Part shown: in pieces, positions 1 to 8,931 of the stretch
Layout: each line of letters opens with the position of its first letter
Position numbering within the stretch: position 1 is the first letter of the stretch
DNA from: Treponema sp.
GTDB taxonomy: Bacteria; Spirochaetota; Spirochaetia; Treponematales; Treponemataceae
NCBI GenBank assembly: GCA_004554075.1
Contig: SFOB01000003.1
Coordinates: 1 to 64,000 of the forward strand
Direction: 5' to 3'
Length of the DNA stretch: 64,000 nucleotides
The notes under the pieces: generated by a model
What the model saw: the letters and a program-made list of their open reading frames with translations, nothing else
The model's database searches: none
What the model was told of the DNA's origin: nothing
Made by a program: the position numbers and the translations under genes

Positions 1-755
1 GCCCATTCCTGCCAGAACTTCATGTCGTGGATGCCAGGGCCTTCTTCGTAAGTGTGAGCTACTCCCTGGTCCTGCAGGAACTTGTGGAACTCGCGGTTGC
101 GTTCCAGGAGGAAGTCTTCTGTACCGCAGGCCATGAAGATTTCAGGAATCTTTGAGCCGGCTGCCTTGAGCTTTTTCAAAAGATATTCAGGATTGTTGTC
201 GCTTTCTGGAAGCTTTGCAGGGTCACCAAAACACATGCGGTAGTAGTCGTAGTTTGCCACAGGGTTACCCTCACCTTCCTTCATCTTTGCAACCTCGTTG
301 TGAATAAGGGCAGAAGAAAGTGCAATTACTTTTCCAAACTTGTCCGGATAAGCAAAGCCTGTATGAAGAGCACCAAAACCGCCCATAGAAAAGCCCATAA
401 TGTAAGTGTCTTCTGCGGTCATTGCAAGGTGGAAAGTATTACGAACATAATTAAGAAGCTCAACTCCAAGGAAGGTTGCAAACTGGCGGCCTGTTGCAGG
501 TCCGTCAATCCAGAAAGAGTTTTCGCCGCTTGGAATTACAACAGCAAAATTATACTGCTCAGTAAGATTGCCAGGAACCCAGTTGAAAGCAGCTCCACTG
601 TATCCGTGAAGAAGGAAAAGAGTCTTCATAGGTTTGCCGTCGCGCTTGAGGTCTTCGCGTGGCCAGTCGCGGCGAATGTCGTTTGGAATCTGCATTAAAA
701 ATGAAACGTCGCGCTTAAGGACGTCTGAATAAAATCTTATTGTTAAGTCTGCCAT
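1..755 (-). CDS. Esterase of the alpha/beta hydrolase fold (esterase D / S-formylglutathione hydrolase-like), 3' end outside window
   Basis: The reading frame starts at 755 behind a good ribosome binding site (GGAGACCTCA then ATG) and runs off the left edge, so about 250 N-terminal residues are visible. They show the hydrolase oxyanion region (LFLLHGYSG) and the nucleophile elbow G-F-S-M-G-G near residue 120, followed by a late Asp (CGTEDF) and a His in GIHDMKFW, which would complete a Ser-Asp-His triad. There is no signal peptide, so it should be cytoplasmic. The family includes feruloyl/acetyl esterases and tributyrin esterases; the substrate cannot be read from the sequence. It lies downstream of a two-component system and a sugar importer on the same strand, which fits removal of ester groups from imported glycan fragments (inference). 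Confidence 0.85.
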   Translation of the reverse strand, partial: MADLTIRFYSDVLKRDVSFLMQIPNDIRRDWPREDLKRDGKPMKTLFLLHGYSGAAFNWVPGNLTEQYNFAVVIPSGENSFWIDGPATGRQFATFLGVELLNYVRNTFHLAMTAEDTYIMGFSMGGFGALHTGFAYPDKFGKVIALSSALIHNEVAKMKEGEGNPVANYDYYRMCFGDPAKLPESDNNPEYLLKKLKAAGSKIPEIFMACGTEDFLLERNREFHKFLQDQGVAHTYEEGPGIHDMKFWQEW

Positions 756-815
756 TGAGGTCTCCTATTTTTTCTATGATTATATCATATTTGAAGAAGA
801 ATATAATAAGAGATT

Positions 816-1733
816 TTATTTATCTACACCAAGGCCAAAAAGTGCAAAGTCTCCGCGGCAGGGGTCACCAGGAAAAACTTCCTTCATGGCGGTAGTCAGC
901 AGCTCCGCAGTTTTTCGACTTGCCACAGCCCCTTCCGGCAAAAGCCCGAGTCCTATCGCTTCCTGCATTACGTGAACATCAAGCGGAATTAAAAGCCCGG
1001 CTGGATCTGCCCAGGTCCATAACCCAAGATCCACAGCAGAGCCCCGTCTTACCATCCAGCGCAAAAACATGTGGACCCGTTTGTTCGCAGAAGTCCGCCC
1101 CTTTGGCACAATCGCAGACTTTGGAAAAGAAGAGGAAACAATTTCATGCAGGAGGGGAAGGTCTTCCCCTGCGCCCGCACTTCGTTGCGGGCTACCCTTT
1201 CTCCTAGGGGCTTCGCCCCTAAGACCCCGATCCTGTCCCCGCGAGTTTGATAGCAGCTTGCTGCTTTCAAACTCGATAGTGAGCGAATGCGAACGTATAA
1301 CGCCCCCCATCGTTCTAAAGTACTCCCCTAGACTCCCGGCCTCCTTCAAAATCTCCGCCAGCTCTCCAAAGAAAATCTGCATATCATCATAAGAATAAAA
1401 TCTGTAAAACTTTTTCTCCCCATGCGGGAAGTCCTTCTTATAAGCCCCAGCCTTCAACCACTCAGAAACACTGCCTAACGAACGGTCGGAAGTTTCCAGA
1501 ATACTCCGCACCTTAGGAATAAACTGTTTTCTGTTTCCAAAGGCCAGCATGGCAGCAATAAAAGAAGCGGCTTCAACATCAGCCACAGTCCCCCGCCCTT
1601 CTGCCGGCAAATACCAGCGCAAAAACTGCGAAGGGTCTTCATCACAAAAAGAAACCACTTCATACTGGTCAGCGAGACTTCGTAATTTTACTTTGAGTTC
1701 ATCAGAAATTTTTATAGGAGACGAATTAGCCAT
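816..1733 (-). CDS. TIGR02757 family (DUF2400) protein interrupted by an in-frame GC-rich repeat
   Basis: The N-terminal half (FIAAMLAFGNRKQFI, FYRFYSYDD) and the C-terminal half (KRVHMFLRWMVRRGSAVDLGLW, IPLDVHV) match the TIGR02757 family of uncharacterised, HhH-glycosylase-like proteins of roughly 230-270 residues. This copy has 305. The extra length is a stretch rich in R, G, S and P (about residues 142-194) that is encoded by a dispersed repeat at 1151-1308. The frame stays open through the insert. The start at 1733 has no Shine-Dalgarno, but a TATTAT box ends 7 nt upstream, and the gene begins 13 nt after the response-regulator stop, so its expression may be leaderless or by read-through. 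Function unknown. The insert may be tolerated as a surface loop or may inactivate the protein. Confidence 0.8.
   Translation of the reverse strand: MANSSPIKISDELKVKLRSLADQYEVVSFCDEDPSQFLRWYLPAEGRGTVADVEAASFIAAMLAFGNRKQFIPKVRSILETSDRSLGSVSEWLKAGAYKKDFPHGEKKFYRFYSYDDMQIFFGELAEILKEAGSLGEYFRTMGGVIRSHSLTIEFESSKLLSNSRGQDRGLRGEAPRRKGSPQRSAGAGEDLPLLHEIVSSSFPKSAIVPKGRTSANKRVHMFLRWMVRRGSAVDLGLWTWADPAGLLIPLDVHVMQEAIGLGLLPEGAVASRKTAELLTTAMKEVFPGDPCRGDFALFGLGVDK
1151..1308 (-). repeat. GC-rich dispersed element, copy 1, inside a coding sequence
   Basis: Read on the minus strand the element begins GGGGGGCGTTAT and ends GGGGAAGACCTTCCCCTCC. It contains two hairpins: GAGTTTGA/TCAAACTC around AGCAGC/GCTGCT (about 1240-1276), and AGGGGCTTCGCCCCT (about 1206-1220). 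The same termini occur at 39354-39472, 51339-51450 and 53575-53939. It lies fully within the TIGR02757 gene and adds about 50 codons without a stop. Confidence 0.8.
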
Positions 1734-1746
1734 CGAATCTATAATA

Positions 1747-3213
1747 TCACGATTCGTGTTTCTTACTCCACTCGGTTGGAGACATTCCTGTTTCTTCGCG
1801 GAATATTTTCATAAAGTATTTTACATCAGAAAAACCGCAGCGCTCTGCAACTTCGTAAACTTTGTAACAGCCCTTTTCCAGAAGATTCTTTGCTTCTTCA
1901 ATTCTAAGGCGTTTAAGGTATTCGTTAAAGTTTACGCCTGTATGCTCCTTAAACTTTTCAGAGAACCAGGTGTAGTTAACAGAAACCTGATTGGCAACCA
2001 TTGCCATATTTATGTTTTTCTTAAAGTGAGTCTTAATAAAGGCAAGAGCTTCTGTAATATATGGAGACTCCTTTGTGTCCTGCTTCAACAAAGCTGCAAG
2101 ATAAACCGCATAATCAAGAACGCTGCTCTGCCATTCGCTCAGGTTTGCATACTCAAAAATATTTTCAATCATTATGCTTTTGATATGCAGGTACATATCT
2201 GAATCTGTATAACCCGGATATCTTGAAAATAAATTTGATGTAATTTTTCTATAAAGATAATAGAGGGTTTCGGAATTCAGTTTTGCATTATCATTAAAGC
2301 AGCCGAATAAAGCATCAATATCTTTCTGAACTTCATCTGGAGTTGCAAGATCACAATGGCTGATCATCTTTTCATAAATCTCATCCAGAGCAGTAAACTC
2401 ATTTATATGATTATCATTTTCCCAGTAGTAAAGTCCACCGCAGCGTTCGCGTTCACGAAGCTTTCCTGTTTCTGTATCAAAAAAGGCCTGCATTGCAGCA
2501 GTCACTGCCTGGCGTCTCATAGTTCGGAGCATAGAGTAATCATCTGCCGGACCCGAGATTCCTACTATATATGTATCCAGATAACTTGCCGCATACTGAA
2601 CTTCTACACCATCAAAAGGATATACTATAAGCACAGAATTTTTTGTCTGCTCAACTACGTAATAGCGCCTTCCCTGCATTACCGCTTCTAGCGCCTGTGC
2701 GGAATTTCTTCCATAAATAACAATACAGCGCAGACCATTTTTTACTGTAATTTCAGGAAGCCCTGAAACTCCATCCAGTCTTCCCTTTTCAATTATCTGA
2801 CGGAACTTTTCTTCGTTCTGTTCTTTTTCTTCCTTTAAGCAATTCATGATTGCAGAATTTACAGCCGCACAGAGTTCTTTTTTATCTACCGGCTTAAGAA
2901 TATAAGAAAGGGCTCCGCTTTGTATTGCAGCCTTTGCGTAAGAAAAATCATCATAACCGCTGAGAACAATAATTGCAGGCTTCTGCTTTTCTTCCATTGC
3001 AGAAATATTTTTCATAAGCTCAACGCCGTCCATCACCGGCATGCGGATATCTGTAATTAAAATCTCAGGCTTTTTTTCCTTACAAGCCTGCAGGGCCTCT
3101 TCGCCGTTTTTTGCTTCAATGATTTCCAGAGGAATATCAATTGTATCCAGAAGAATTTTTTTGAGACCTGCGCGAATCAGTTTTTCATCATCTGCTAATA
3201 CTATTGTAATCAT
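1747..3213 (-). CDS. Response regulator with AraC-type DNA-binding domain (YesN-like)
   Basis: This is a 488-residue response regulator. The receiver domain (residues 1-125) has the acidic pocket DDE near residue 8, the phospho-acceptor D55 in ITDIRMPVMDG and the conserved K in YILKPVDKKEL. A linker of about 250 residues follows, then two helix-turn-helix motifs of an AraC domain at about 390-485 (VSVNYTWFSEKFKEHTGVNFNEYL and VAERCGFSDVKYFMKIFREETGMSP). Its ATG overlaps the stop of the upstream histidine kinase by 4 bp (ATGA), so the two are translationally coupled. YesN-type regulators typically activate transporters and glycoside hydrolases; the adjacent ABC importer is the obvious target (inference). 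Confidence 0.95.
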   Translation of the reverse strand: MITIVLADDEKLIRAGLKKILLDTIDIPLEIIEAKNGEEALQACKEKKPEILITDIRMPVMDGVELMKNISAMEEKQKPAIIVLSGYDDFSYAKAAIQSGALSYILKPVDKKELCAAVNSAIMNCLKEEKEQNEEKFRQIIEKGRLDGVSGLPEITVKNGLRCIVIYGRNSAQALEAVMQGRRYYVVEQTKNSVLIVYPFDGVEVQYAASYLDTYIVGISGPADDYSMLRTMRRQAVTAAMQAFFDTETGKLRERERCGGLYYWENDNHINEFTALDEIYEKMISHCDLATPDEVQKDIDALFGCFNDNAKLNSETLYYLYRKITSNLFSRYPGYTDSDMYLHIKSIMIENIFEYANLSEWQSSVLDYAVYLAALLKQDTKESPYITEALAFIKTHFKKNINMAMVANQVSVNYTWFSEKFKEHTGVNFNEYLKRLRIEEAKNLLEKGCYKVYEVAERCGFSDVKYFMKIFREETGMSPTEWSKKHES

Positions 3214-5033
3214 TTTGATCCTTCCTCGTTTTCGCTGTTAGAGAACTTCTTTGGAACCGGGATTTTGATTAAAGTACCTTCGCCTTCTTTTGATTCAATT
3301 ACAAGACGATAATCCTTTCCGCAGAACATTGTCAGACGCTGCTGAATATTTTTTAATCCTATGCTGCCGGTTGAATCTCTTTCGTAATCATCTTCTGCAA
3401 GATATGCAGCAAGCTCTTCCTGTTTTTCTTTTGAAATACCTTTTCCGTAATCGCGCACACAAAGCCAGAGGCGATCGCTTTCAGGACCTTCACACTCGGT
3501 GTACACTTTAATAACTGCATCTTTTCCAAGAGGTTCAATTGCATAATAAAAAGCATTTTCCACAAGAGGCTGCAGACTCATTTTTGGAATCACGATTTTT
3601 TTGCATTCATCTCTGATTTCTGTTTTAAGAGAAATTACATAATCATTTCTGATATTCAAAAGATAAATGTAAGAACGGATGTATTCCACTTCTTCTTCAA
3701 GAGTTACAGTATGAACTCTCCAGCGCAGACAGTAGTGCATGAGCTTTCCAAGAACATTTATACTTTCTTCAACATCAGTTTCCCCTGAAATAACAGCCTG
3801 CATCTTGATTGTCTCAAGAGCGTTGTAAAGGAAGTGGGCATTTATCTGATTCTGCATTGCCTTCATTTCTGTGTCGGCAATGAGGTGCTGTTCTTTTTTA
3901 ATTTCTTCTATCTGATTGCGAAGCTGCTCTGTCATTTTGTTAAAGGCCTGCTGAGCTTCTGTTACTTCATCGTGGCCGGTTACTTTTACCACAGCTTCAA
4001 GATTTCCGTCCTGAACCTTTTTCATACCGCGGATAAGGTTATAAACACGGCCCATAAGTCTTGCTGTAAGGTAGCGGATAAGGAAATACAAAAGGATAAT
4101 AGTAATAACAAGGCCCGCAAGAATTGACATCTGAATTATAAAAAGATTTCTCTGCATTTCTTCTGAAGAACAGGTATGCAGCAGAATGATATTCATCTCA
4201 GGAATGCGGACCCAGCTTGAATAACGTACTTCGTTTTTATGCTTAAGTATTACTTTTCCTGTATCGTTAAGCTCACCCTGTTTTCTGCGGTAAACAGTTT
4301 TGCGGAACTCTTCCAGAAGCTCAGGACTAAGAGGTGCCTGGGAAGCTTCAATAATTCTGTTAGTAACTTTTACCAGTTCCATCTGATTTGTTTCTTCGTT
4401 CAATACTTCGCGGAAAACATAATCATCATTGTAGTCATTTATTTTTTTATAGAGGAATGGAAAAAAATCGCTGGTCTTCATTGCAATTTGAATATAACCT
4501 ATTTCCCTGTGATTTTTTTCCAGTCTTCTAGTTGTACAAACTGACTCATATTTGAGTGAGCCGAGGTTTCCAAGATATTCTGCGGTATAACCAAATTCCC
4601 ATCGGTTTAAGGAAGCAAGATTTGTTCTTGAAGAATTCATAAAAACAGGCCAGCGCTCTGGCACATTTGGACTATCTGCGAATACTCGCAATCCATAAAT
4701 ATTTGGAACTGTTTCGATTGTTCGCTCGAGCATTGTTGTTTCGGAAATCATTGTTTCAATCAGCTCTTCTTCATTGCTGCGCTCAGGCATTGTGAAAAAA
4801 AGCATTAATCTTCCGTTGCTGTTTACCAGCTGCTCAAAACGGCTGAAGCTTTCTATATTTTTATTTACGATTTCAAGATTTTCCTGAAGTAAACCATCAC
4901 TGGTTGCCTCAAGCTCTTCTACCCGGGATCTTCTGATGAATCCCATTGCTATAATTACAAGAAGAAAAAGGGGTATTACGACGATACAGGTGTAAGCAAA
5001 AACTAATTTTTCTGAAAAGTTCATGGCTCTCAT
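3210..5033 (-). CDS. Sensor histidine kinase (YesM-like)
   Basis: Two membrane segments (about residues 10-32 and 290-315) flank an extracytoplasmic sensor region. They are followed by a HAMP linker, a coiled coil, the His_kinase box (QINAHFLYNALETI, phospho-acceptor His) and a HATPase with N-box LQPLVENAF, G1 DYGKGIS and G2 SIGLKNIQQRL. I start it at 5033 (MRAMNFSEK), just before the first membrane helix, because the upstream in-frame ATG at 5081 would add 16 residues lying across a terminator hairpin. A GAGG lies 13 nt before the chosen ATG. The gene lies downstream of the binding-protein gene and overlaps the response regulator by 4 bp. Partner of the AraC-type regulator; the ligand is unknown but probably a glycan fragment or the loaded binding protein. 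Confidence 0.93.
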   Translation of the reverse strand: MRAMNFSEKLVFAYTCIVVIPLFLLVIIAMGFIRRSRVEELEATSDGLLQENLEIVNKNIESFSRFEQLVNSNGRLMLFFTMPERSNEEELIETMISETTMLERTIETVPNIYGLRVFADSPNVPERWPVFMNSSRTNLASLNRWEFGYTAEYLGNLGSLKYESVCTTRRLEKNHREIGYIQIAMKTSDFFPFLYKKINDYNDDYVFREVLNEETNQMELVKVTNRIIEASQAPLSPELLEEFRKTVYRRKQGELNDTGKVILKHKNEVRYSSWVRIPEMNIILLHTCSSEEMQRNLFIIQMSILAGLVITIILLYFLIRYLTARLMGRVYNLIRGMKKVQDGNLEAVVKVTGHDEVTEAQQAFNKMTEQLRNQIEEIKKEQHLIADTEMKAMQNQINAHFLYNALETIKMQAVISGETDVEESINVLGKLMHYCLRWRVHTVTLEEEVEYIRSYIYLLNIRNDYVISLKTEIRDECKKIVIPKMSLQPLVENAFYYAIEPLGKDAVIKVYTECEGPESDRLWLCVRDYGKGISKEKQEELAAYLAEDDYERDSTGSIGLKNIQQRLTMFCGKDYRLVIESKEGEGTLIKIPVPKKFSNSENEEGSK

Positions 5034-5065
5034 TTTATATGATAAACCTCGTATTGTCGAATTTA

Positions 5066-5104
5066 CAAAACCTTGCCCCATGAACCGTATTCATAGGGCA
5101 AGGA
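5066..5104 (-). terminator. Terminator after the ABC importer operon
   Basis: On the minus strand CCTTGCCC-T-ATGAA pairs with TTCAT-G-GGGCAAGG around a 5-nt loop, followed by TTTTG. It lies between the binding-protein gene and the kinase gene and would separate importer from regulator transcripts. Confidence 0.6.
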
Positions 5105-5116
5105 CATCAACTATAC

Positions 5117-5154
5117 ATTGCTTCGTTCGTCATTGCGAGCGAAGCGAAGCAATC
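5117..5154. repeat. Dispersed hairpin of the TCATTGCGAGCGAAGCGAAGCAATC type
   Basis: ATTGCTTCG and CGAAGCAAT arms flank TCATTGCGAG. A related sequence is at 50800-50877. Short repeats with the words TCATTGCGAG and GAAGCAATC are widespread intergenic repeats in many bacteria. Confidence 0.6.
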
Positions 5155-5157
5155 TAA

Positions 5158-6792
5158 TTACATACCAAGCTTCTTCTTGTTTTCGTTCATCAGCTTAGAC
5201 TGAGCATCGATAACCTTATCGATTCCCTTGTCTTTCTTGTACTGGTTGAACTCAGCAACGATCTTGTCGAACTCTGCTTCTGAACCAGCGCGGATGAGCT
5301 GTGGAAGAACCTTACCCCAGCGGCGCTGGATATCTTCGTAAATCAACTGTTCATCTGATCCAACTGGAAGTGTAAGTCCGTCGTATGCTGCATAAGAGTG
5401 TACGTATGGACGTGTCCAGAGCTGTGGCTGTGCAAGAGATGGAGCATAGTCTGCACCAAACTGTGCCTGCCAAGCTGTATCCATAAGCATCCAGTATGTG
5501 TACTGAACACCAATGTCTGTTTCCTGCTTGTTCTTATCTGTCTTATCAAGTTCAGCAACTTCTGGTGTGAGCTTTGGAACTCCGTTTTCGATTGTGTATG
5601 TTTCACCTTCGATACCGAAGTTTGTATCCATCTGACCTTCTTCTGAAATGAGGTAAGAAAGGAACTGAATAGCACGAGCTGGATCTTTACAGTTCTTTGA
5701 AATCAAAGTTACTGTCCAACCTGCAATACCACCACCAGCGAGAACTGGATCATCACCCTTAGAGTTCTTTGGACCATCTACAGCAATGTAGATAGAGTTT
5801 GGATCACGTGCATAAAGAGCGTTCTGTGGAGCCTGCATATCCCAGTTCTGGTAAAGGAGACAGAAGTAGCGGCCCTGAGCTGCTTTCTCTTCAATCTGGC
5901 TTCTCTTGTCTACGAATACATCTGTAGCAAAGAGACCTTCTTCATGAGCCTGGCGGAACATCTTCATCCAGCGCATATACTCTGGATCATCTGTAAGACC
6001 GAGATCAGCGTTTACGAATTTACCGTTCTTTTCTGGAGCAATTGCAAGGAAGTGCGCAAGGTAACCCTGAAGCTGTGAACAACCTGTATCACCGAATTCG
6101 TTTGTTCCGAATGGGATAAGTGACTGTCCGTTTACAGTTGGGAACTTAGCCTTTGCAGCGCGGAGTGCGTTGAGGAATCCCTCTGGAGTTGTCATGTCTG
6201 GGCTTCCGATTGCTTCGTACATATCTTTACGAACAAGGAAAGTTTCGTTTGAAGTAAGTTTACCCTGATACTTCTCATAGTCTGTTGAAGTATAAGATGC
6301 ATTTGGATATCCATAGATATGTCCGTTTGCCTGGCGGTACCAGCCTACCTTTACAGGGTCTGTAACCTTCCAGAAGTATGGATCATACTTGTCTGCAAGT
6401 TCATCAAGAGAATACAGAAGATCTGCATCAATCATCATAGGAATCTGTCCTTCCCACCATCCCAAAGTAATGAGATCTGGAAGTGCATCACCTGCGATCA
6501 TAGCGTTCAATTTTTCTGCTTCGTTACCAGCAGGAACGATAAAGTTTACATCTACACCAGTTTTTTCTGTGATGTACTTAGAAACCTTTGAGTCTCCCCA
6601 GTGGCGTGCAAACCAGCTGAAGTTGATGTACCAGTCTAATTTAATTGGCTTATCAGCATTAGCTTTCCAGCCTGGAACATCTGCAGAAACCTTAGCTCCT
6701 GATGTTTTAGCTGATTCTTTCTTGCTGCAGCCAACGAGAGACATTGCAGCAACCATAGCAAGACCTAAAACTACGACCTTGATTTTTTTCAT
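5158..6792 (-). CDS. ABC transporter extracellular solute-binding lipoprotein (carbohydrate, family 1 type)
   Basis: A 544-residue lipoprotein. The signal peptide ends in a lipobox with acylated Cys22 (AMSLVGC), followed by a KKES-type linker. The body is a large type-1 sugar-binding protein of the LipO/YtcQ class (WYINFSWFARHWGD, AGDALPDLITLGWWEG, FLVRKDMYEAIG), rich in aromatic residues as expected for oligosaccharide binding. It is the third gene of a permease-permease-binding protein operon and would hold ligand at the outer face of the inner membrane. No ATPase is encoded nearby, so a shared MsmX-like ATPase elsewhere is likely. The substrate is not readable from sequence; the neighbouring GH16, GH30 and phosphorylase suggest beta-glucan oligosaccharides (inference). 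Confidence 0.93.
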   Translation of the reverse strand: MKKIKVVVLGLAMVAAMSLVGCSKKESAKTSGAKVSADVPGWKANADKPIKLDWYINFSWFARHWGDSKVSKYITEKTGVDVNFIVPAGNEAEKLNAMIAGDALPDLITLGWWEGQIPMMIDADLLYSLDELADKYDPYFWKVTDPVKVGWYRQANGHIYGYPNASYTSTDYEKYQGKLTSNETFLVRKDMYEAIGSPDMTTPEGFLNALRAAKAKFPTVNGQSLIPFGTNEFGDTGCSQLQGYLAHFLAIAPEKNGKFVNADLGLTDDPEYMRWMKMFRQAHEEGLFATDVFVDKRSQIEEKAAQGRYFCLLYQNWDMQAPQNALYARDPNSIYIAVDGPKNSKGDDPVLAGGGIAGWTVTLISKNCKDPARAIQFLSYLISEEGQMDTNFGIEGETYTIENGVPKLTPEVAELDKTDKNKQETDIGVQYTYWMLMDTAWQAQFGADYAPSLAQPQLWTRPYVHSYAAYDGLTLPVGSDEQLIYEDIQRRWGKVLPQLIRAGSEAEFDKIVAEFNQYKKDKGIDKVIDAQSKLMNENKKKLGM

Positions 6793-6813
6793 ATTTATTT
6801 CCTCCTATAAATA

Positions 6814-7698
6814 TTATCCTTTTATAGAACCAATTAACATTCCCTTTACAAAGTATTTCTGCAGGAATGGGTAAACACACATGATCGGGAAAGTTGTTAC
6901 AACCATGGTTGCAAGACGTACCGACTGTGAGCTTACCTGCTGAGCAGAAACGCCGGCAGGCATTGCAACAACTGCTTTCGAAGCAGAAGCACTGGCTACA
7001 ACGCGATACAGGTAGGTTTGTATTGGCTGTAATTCCGATTTGTTGATGTACATAACTCCGGCAAAGTAATCGTTCCAGTGGCCTACACCGTTGAACAAAG
7101 CAATTGTTGCAATTACCGGCATAGATAAAGGGAGTATAATTTTTATAAAAATCAGCATGTCATTTGCACCGTCGAGCTTAGCAGATTCTTCGAGTCCGGC
7201 TGGGAGGCCGCGGAAGAAAGACATGAAGATTATCATGTTGTAAAAGTTGAACAAGCTTGGAATGATATAAACTAGGAAGTTGTCGTAAAGACCAAGGTTC
7301 TTCAACGTAATGAAGTAAGGAATCAAACCGCCACCAAAGAACATTGTGATAGTTCCGATGATTGTATAAACCTTATTTCCCATAATGTGCTTTTTAGAGA
7401 AAGCGTAACCAACCATTGCAGTAAAGAAAACGCTTGTTACAGTACCAATTACAGTTCTGAGAATTGTAATTATGAAGGCACGGATAATTGTAGAATCCTG
7501 GAAAACAGTCTTGTAGCTCTGCAGGCTGAACTTTCTTGGCCACATGTAAATATGACCGCGAAGAGCATCATTTGCATCATTGAAAGAAATGATGATTGTA
7601 TACCATACAGGGTAAAGGGCTGCAAAGCAGAGCAAAGCCATAATTGCCCCGATAATAATGTCTCCAGTTGTTACTCTATTTAATCTTGAATGTGACAT
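6814..7698 (-). CDS. Carbohydrate ABC transporter permease (YtcP/LplC type)
   Basis: A 294-residue inner-membrane permease with about six helices and the coupling loop EESAKLDGANDMLIFIKIILPLSMPVIATI, the EAA motif of binding-protein-dependent sugar permeases. The C-terminus FLQKYFVKGMLIGSIKG is characteristic of the MalG/LplC subgroup. It lies between the other permease and the binding-protein gene with gaps of about 20 bp, so the three form one operon. Confidence 0.95.
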   Translation of the reverse strand: MSHSRLNRVTTGDIIIGAIMALLCFAALYPVWYTIIISFNDANDALRGHIYMWPRKFSLQSYKTVFQDSTIIRAFIITILRTVIGTVTSVFFTAMVGYAFSKKHIMGNKVYTIIGTITMFFGGGLIPYFITLKNLGLYDNFLVYIIPSLFNFYNMIIFMSFFRGLPAGLEESAKLDGANDMLIFIKIILPLSMPVIATIALFNGVGHWNDYFAGVMYINKSELQPIQTYLYRVVASASASKAVVAMPAGVSAQQVSSQSVRLATMVVTTFPIMCVYPFLQKYFVKGMLIGSIKG

Positions 7699-7718
7699 AA
7701 TCTAAATCCTCCAGCCTC

Positions 7719-8690
7719 TTAGAACAACGATGTGTCGTTCAGCTTCTTGGTAACCTGATTTGCAATAAACAGAAGAATGAATGCAATCACCGACTTAAAC
7801 AAACCGATTGCCGAAGCATACGAATATCTCATACCGCGCATAGCAGTCTGGTAAACATAGATATCAAGTACGTTACTGCGTGGTGCGTTCAACGGATTAT
7901 TCAAAACAAGAATCTGATCAAAGTTAGTATTCAAAAGACCACCGACAGCAAGAATGAACATGATTGTTACTGTAGGAGCAATTGAAGGAAGTGTAATTGT
8001 CCAGATCTGCTTCCAGCGGCTTGCACCGTCTACCTTAGCAGCCTCATACATTTCCTGGTCAATTCCGGAAATTGCAGCAAGGTAAATAATTGCAGACCAG
8101 CCAAGTTCCTTCCACAAGTCAGAAAGAACAGTAATAGCCCAGAAGTATTTTGGATAAGCAAGGAAAGAAATACCTTCTTTCAAAACGCCCATCTTAATAA
8201 GCAGCTCGTTGAAAAGTCCGCCTTCACCAAGCCAGGTAGTAAGAATACCACCGAGCACAACCCATGAAAGGAAGTGTGGCATATATGTAATAGTCTGAAC
8301 GGCCTTCTTAAATCTGATGTTTCTTACTTCGTTCAAAAGCAGGGCAAAAACAATAGGGAGAGTGAAGTTGAAGGCAAGCTTCAAAAGACTGATTCCCAAT
8401 GTGTTAGCCATAACGTTGAAGAATTCTTCATCTTTGAAGAAGTTCAGAAAATGCTGGAATCCACCATGATCTGCCCAGGGAGTTGTAAAAAACTTCTTGC
8501 TGAACAAAGGAGTTGTAATAAAAAAGTTTTTCTTAAAGGCAATAAGAATTCCATACATAGGGATGTAGTTAAAAATCAGCATCCATACGATTCCAAGAAG
8601 AGCCATTACCTGAAGATATTTTTCTTCATGCAGTCTGACCCAAAATGATTTCTTTGGAATTACTGGCAATTCATTTTTTTTCTGTTTCAT
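7719..8690 (-). CDS. Carbohydrate ABC transporter permease (LplB/YteP type)
   Basis: First gene of the importer operon. I start it at 8690 (MKQKKNELP) because GCGAGGTACTGTC precedes this ATG with ideal spacing; the in-frame ATG 39 nt upstream has no ribosome binding site. The protein has six predicted helices, the EAA loop EMYEAAKVDGASRWKQIWTITLPSIAPT, and the typical ending IANQVTKKLNDTSLF of the LplB subgroup. It pairs with the adjacent MalG-like permease. Confidence 0.95.
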   Translation of the reverse strand: MKQKKNELPVIPKKSFWVRLHEEKYLQVMALLGIVWMLIFNYIPMYGILIAFKKNFFITTPLFSKKFFTTPWADHGGFQHFLNFFKDEEFFNVMANTLGISLLKLAFNFTLPIVFALLLNEVRNIRFKKAVQTITYMPHFLSWVVLGGILTTWLGEGGLFNELLIKMGVLKEGISFLAYPKYFWAITVLSDLWKELGWSAIIYLAAISGIDQEMYEAAKVDGASRWKQIWTITLPSIAPTVTIMFILAVGGLLNTNFDQILVLNNPLNAPRSNVLDIYVYQTAMRGMRYSYASAIGLFKSVIAFILLFIANQVTKKLNDTSLF

Positions 8691-8772
8691 GACAGTACCT
8701 CGCTTACAGTTTGGAGTATAGACGTACAATGCTCATATGAAAAGTTTGTAAATTTTCAGAAAGGTGGAAAGT

Positions 8773-8791
8773 TTTCGGTTTTTGGCCGAAA
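8773..8791. promoter_or_regulatory. Possible operator in the divergent promoter region
   Basis: TTTCGG and CCGAAA arms separated by 7 nt sit between the start of the importer operon (8690, minus) and the phosphorylase gene (8932, plus). A dyad shared by divergent sugar genes would suit a common regulator; no regulator can be assigned. Confidence 0.3.
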
Positions 8792-8864
8792 TTCACACAC
8801 TTTCTTATTGATTTATGGGAAATGTTGCTTTAGTTTAGGATTAGTAAGAAGTTTTTTTTATAAA

Positions 8865-8917
8865 CCTGCAGACTGAACCTTGTGGCCAGCTTAGTGAGTT
8901 CAGTCTGCGGATTTTTT
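8865..8917 (+). promoter_or_regulatory. Terminator-like attenuator in the leader of the phosphorylase gene
   Basis: GCAGACTGAAC (8868-8878) pairs perfectly with GTTCAGTCTGC (8898-8908), extended by two more G-C pairs, and is followed at once by a T6 run. The ribosome binding site (GGAGG, 8920-8924) and the ATG at 8932 come directly after. No plus-strand gene lies upstream, so the hairpin cannot be ending another gene and must act in this gene's own leader. Confidence 0.7.
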
Positions 8918-8931
8918 CTGGAGGTTACAAA

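Noticed and set aside
8865..8917. Terminator for a plus-strand gene upstream
   Set aside because: No plus-strand gene exists between the divergent importer start and this hairpin.
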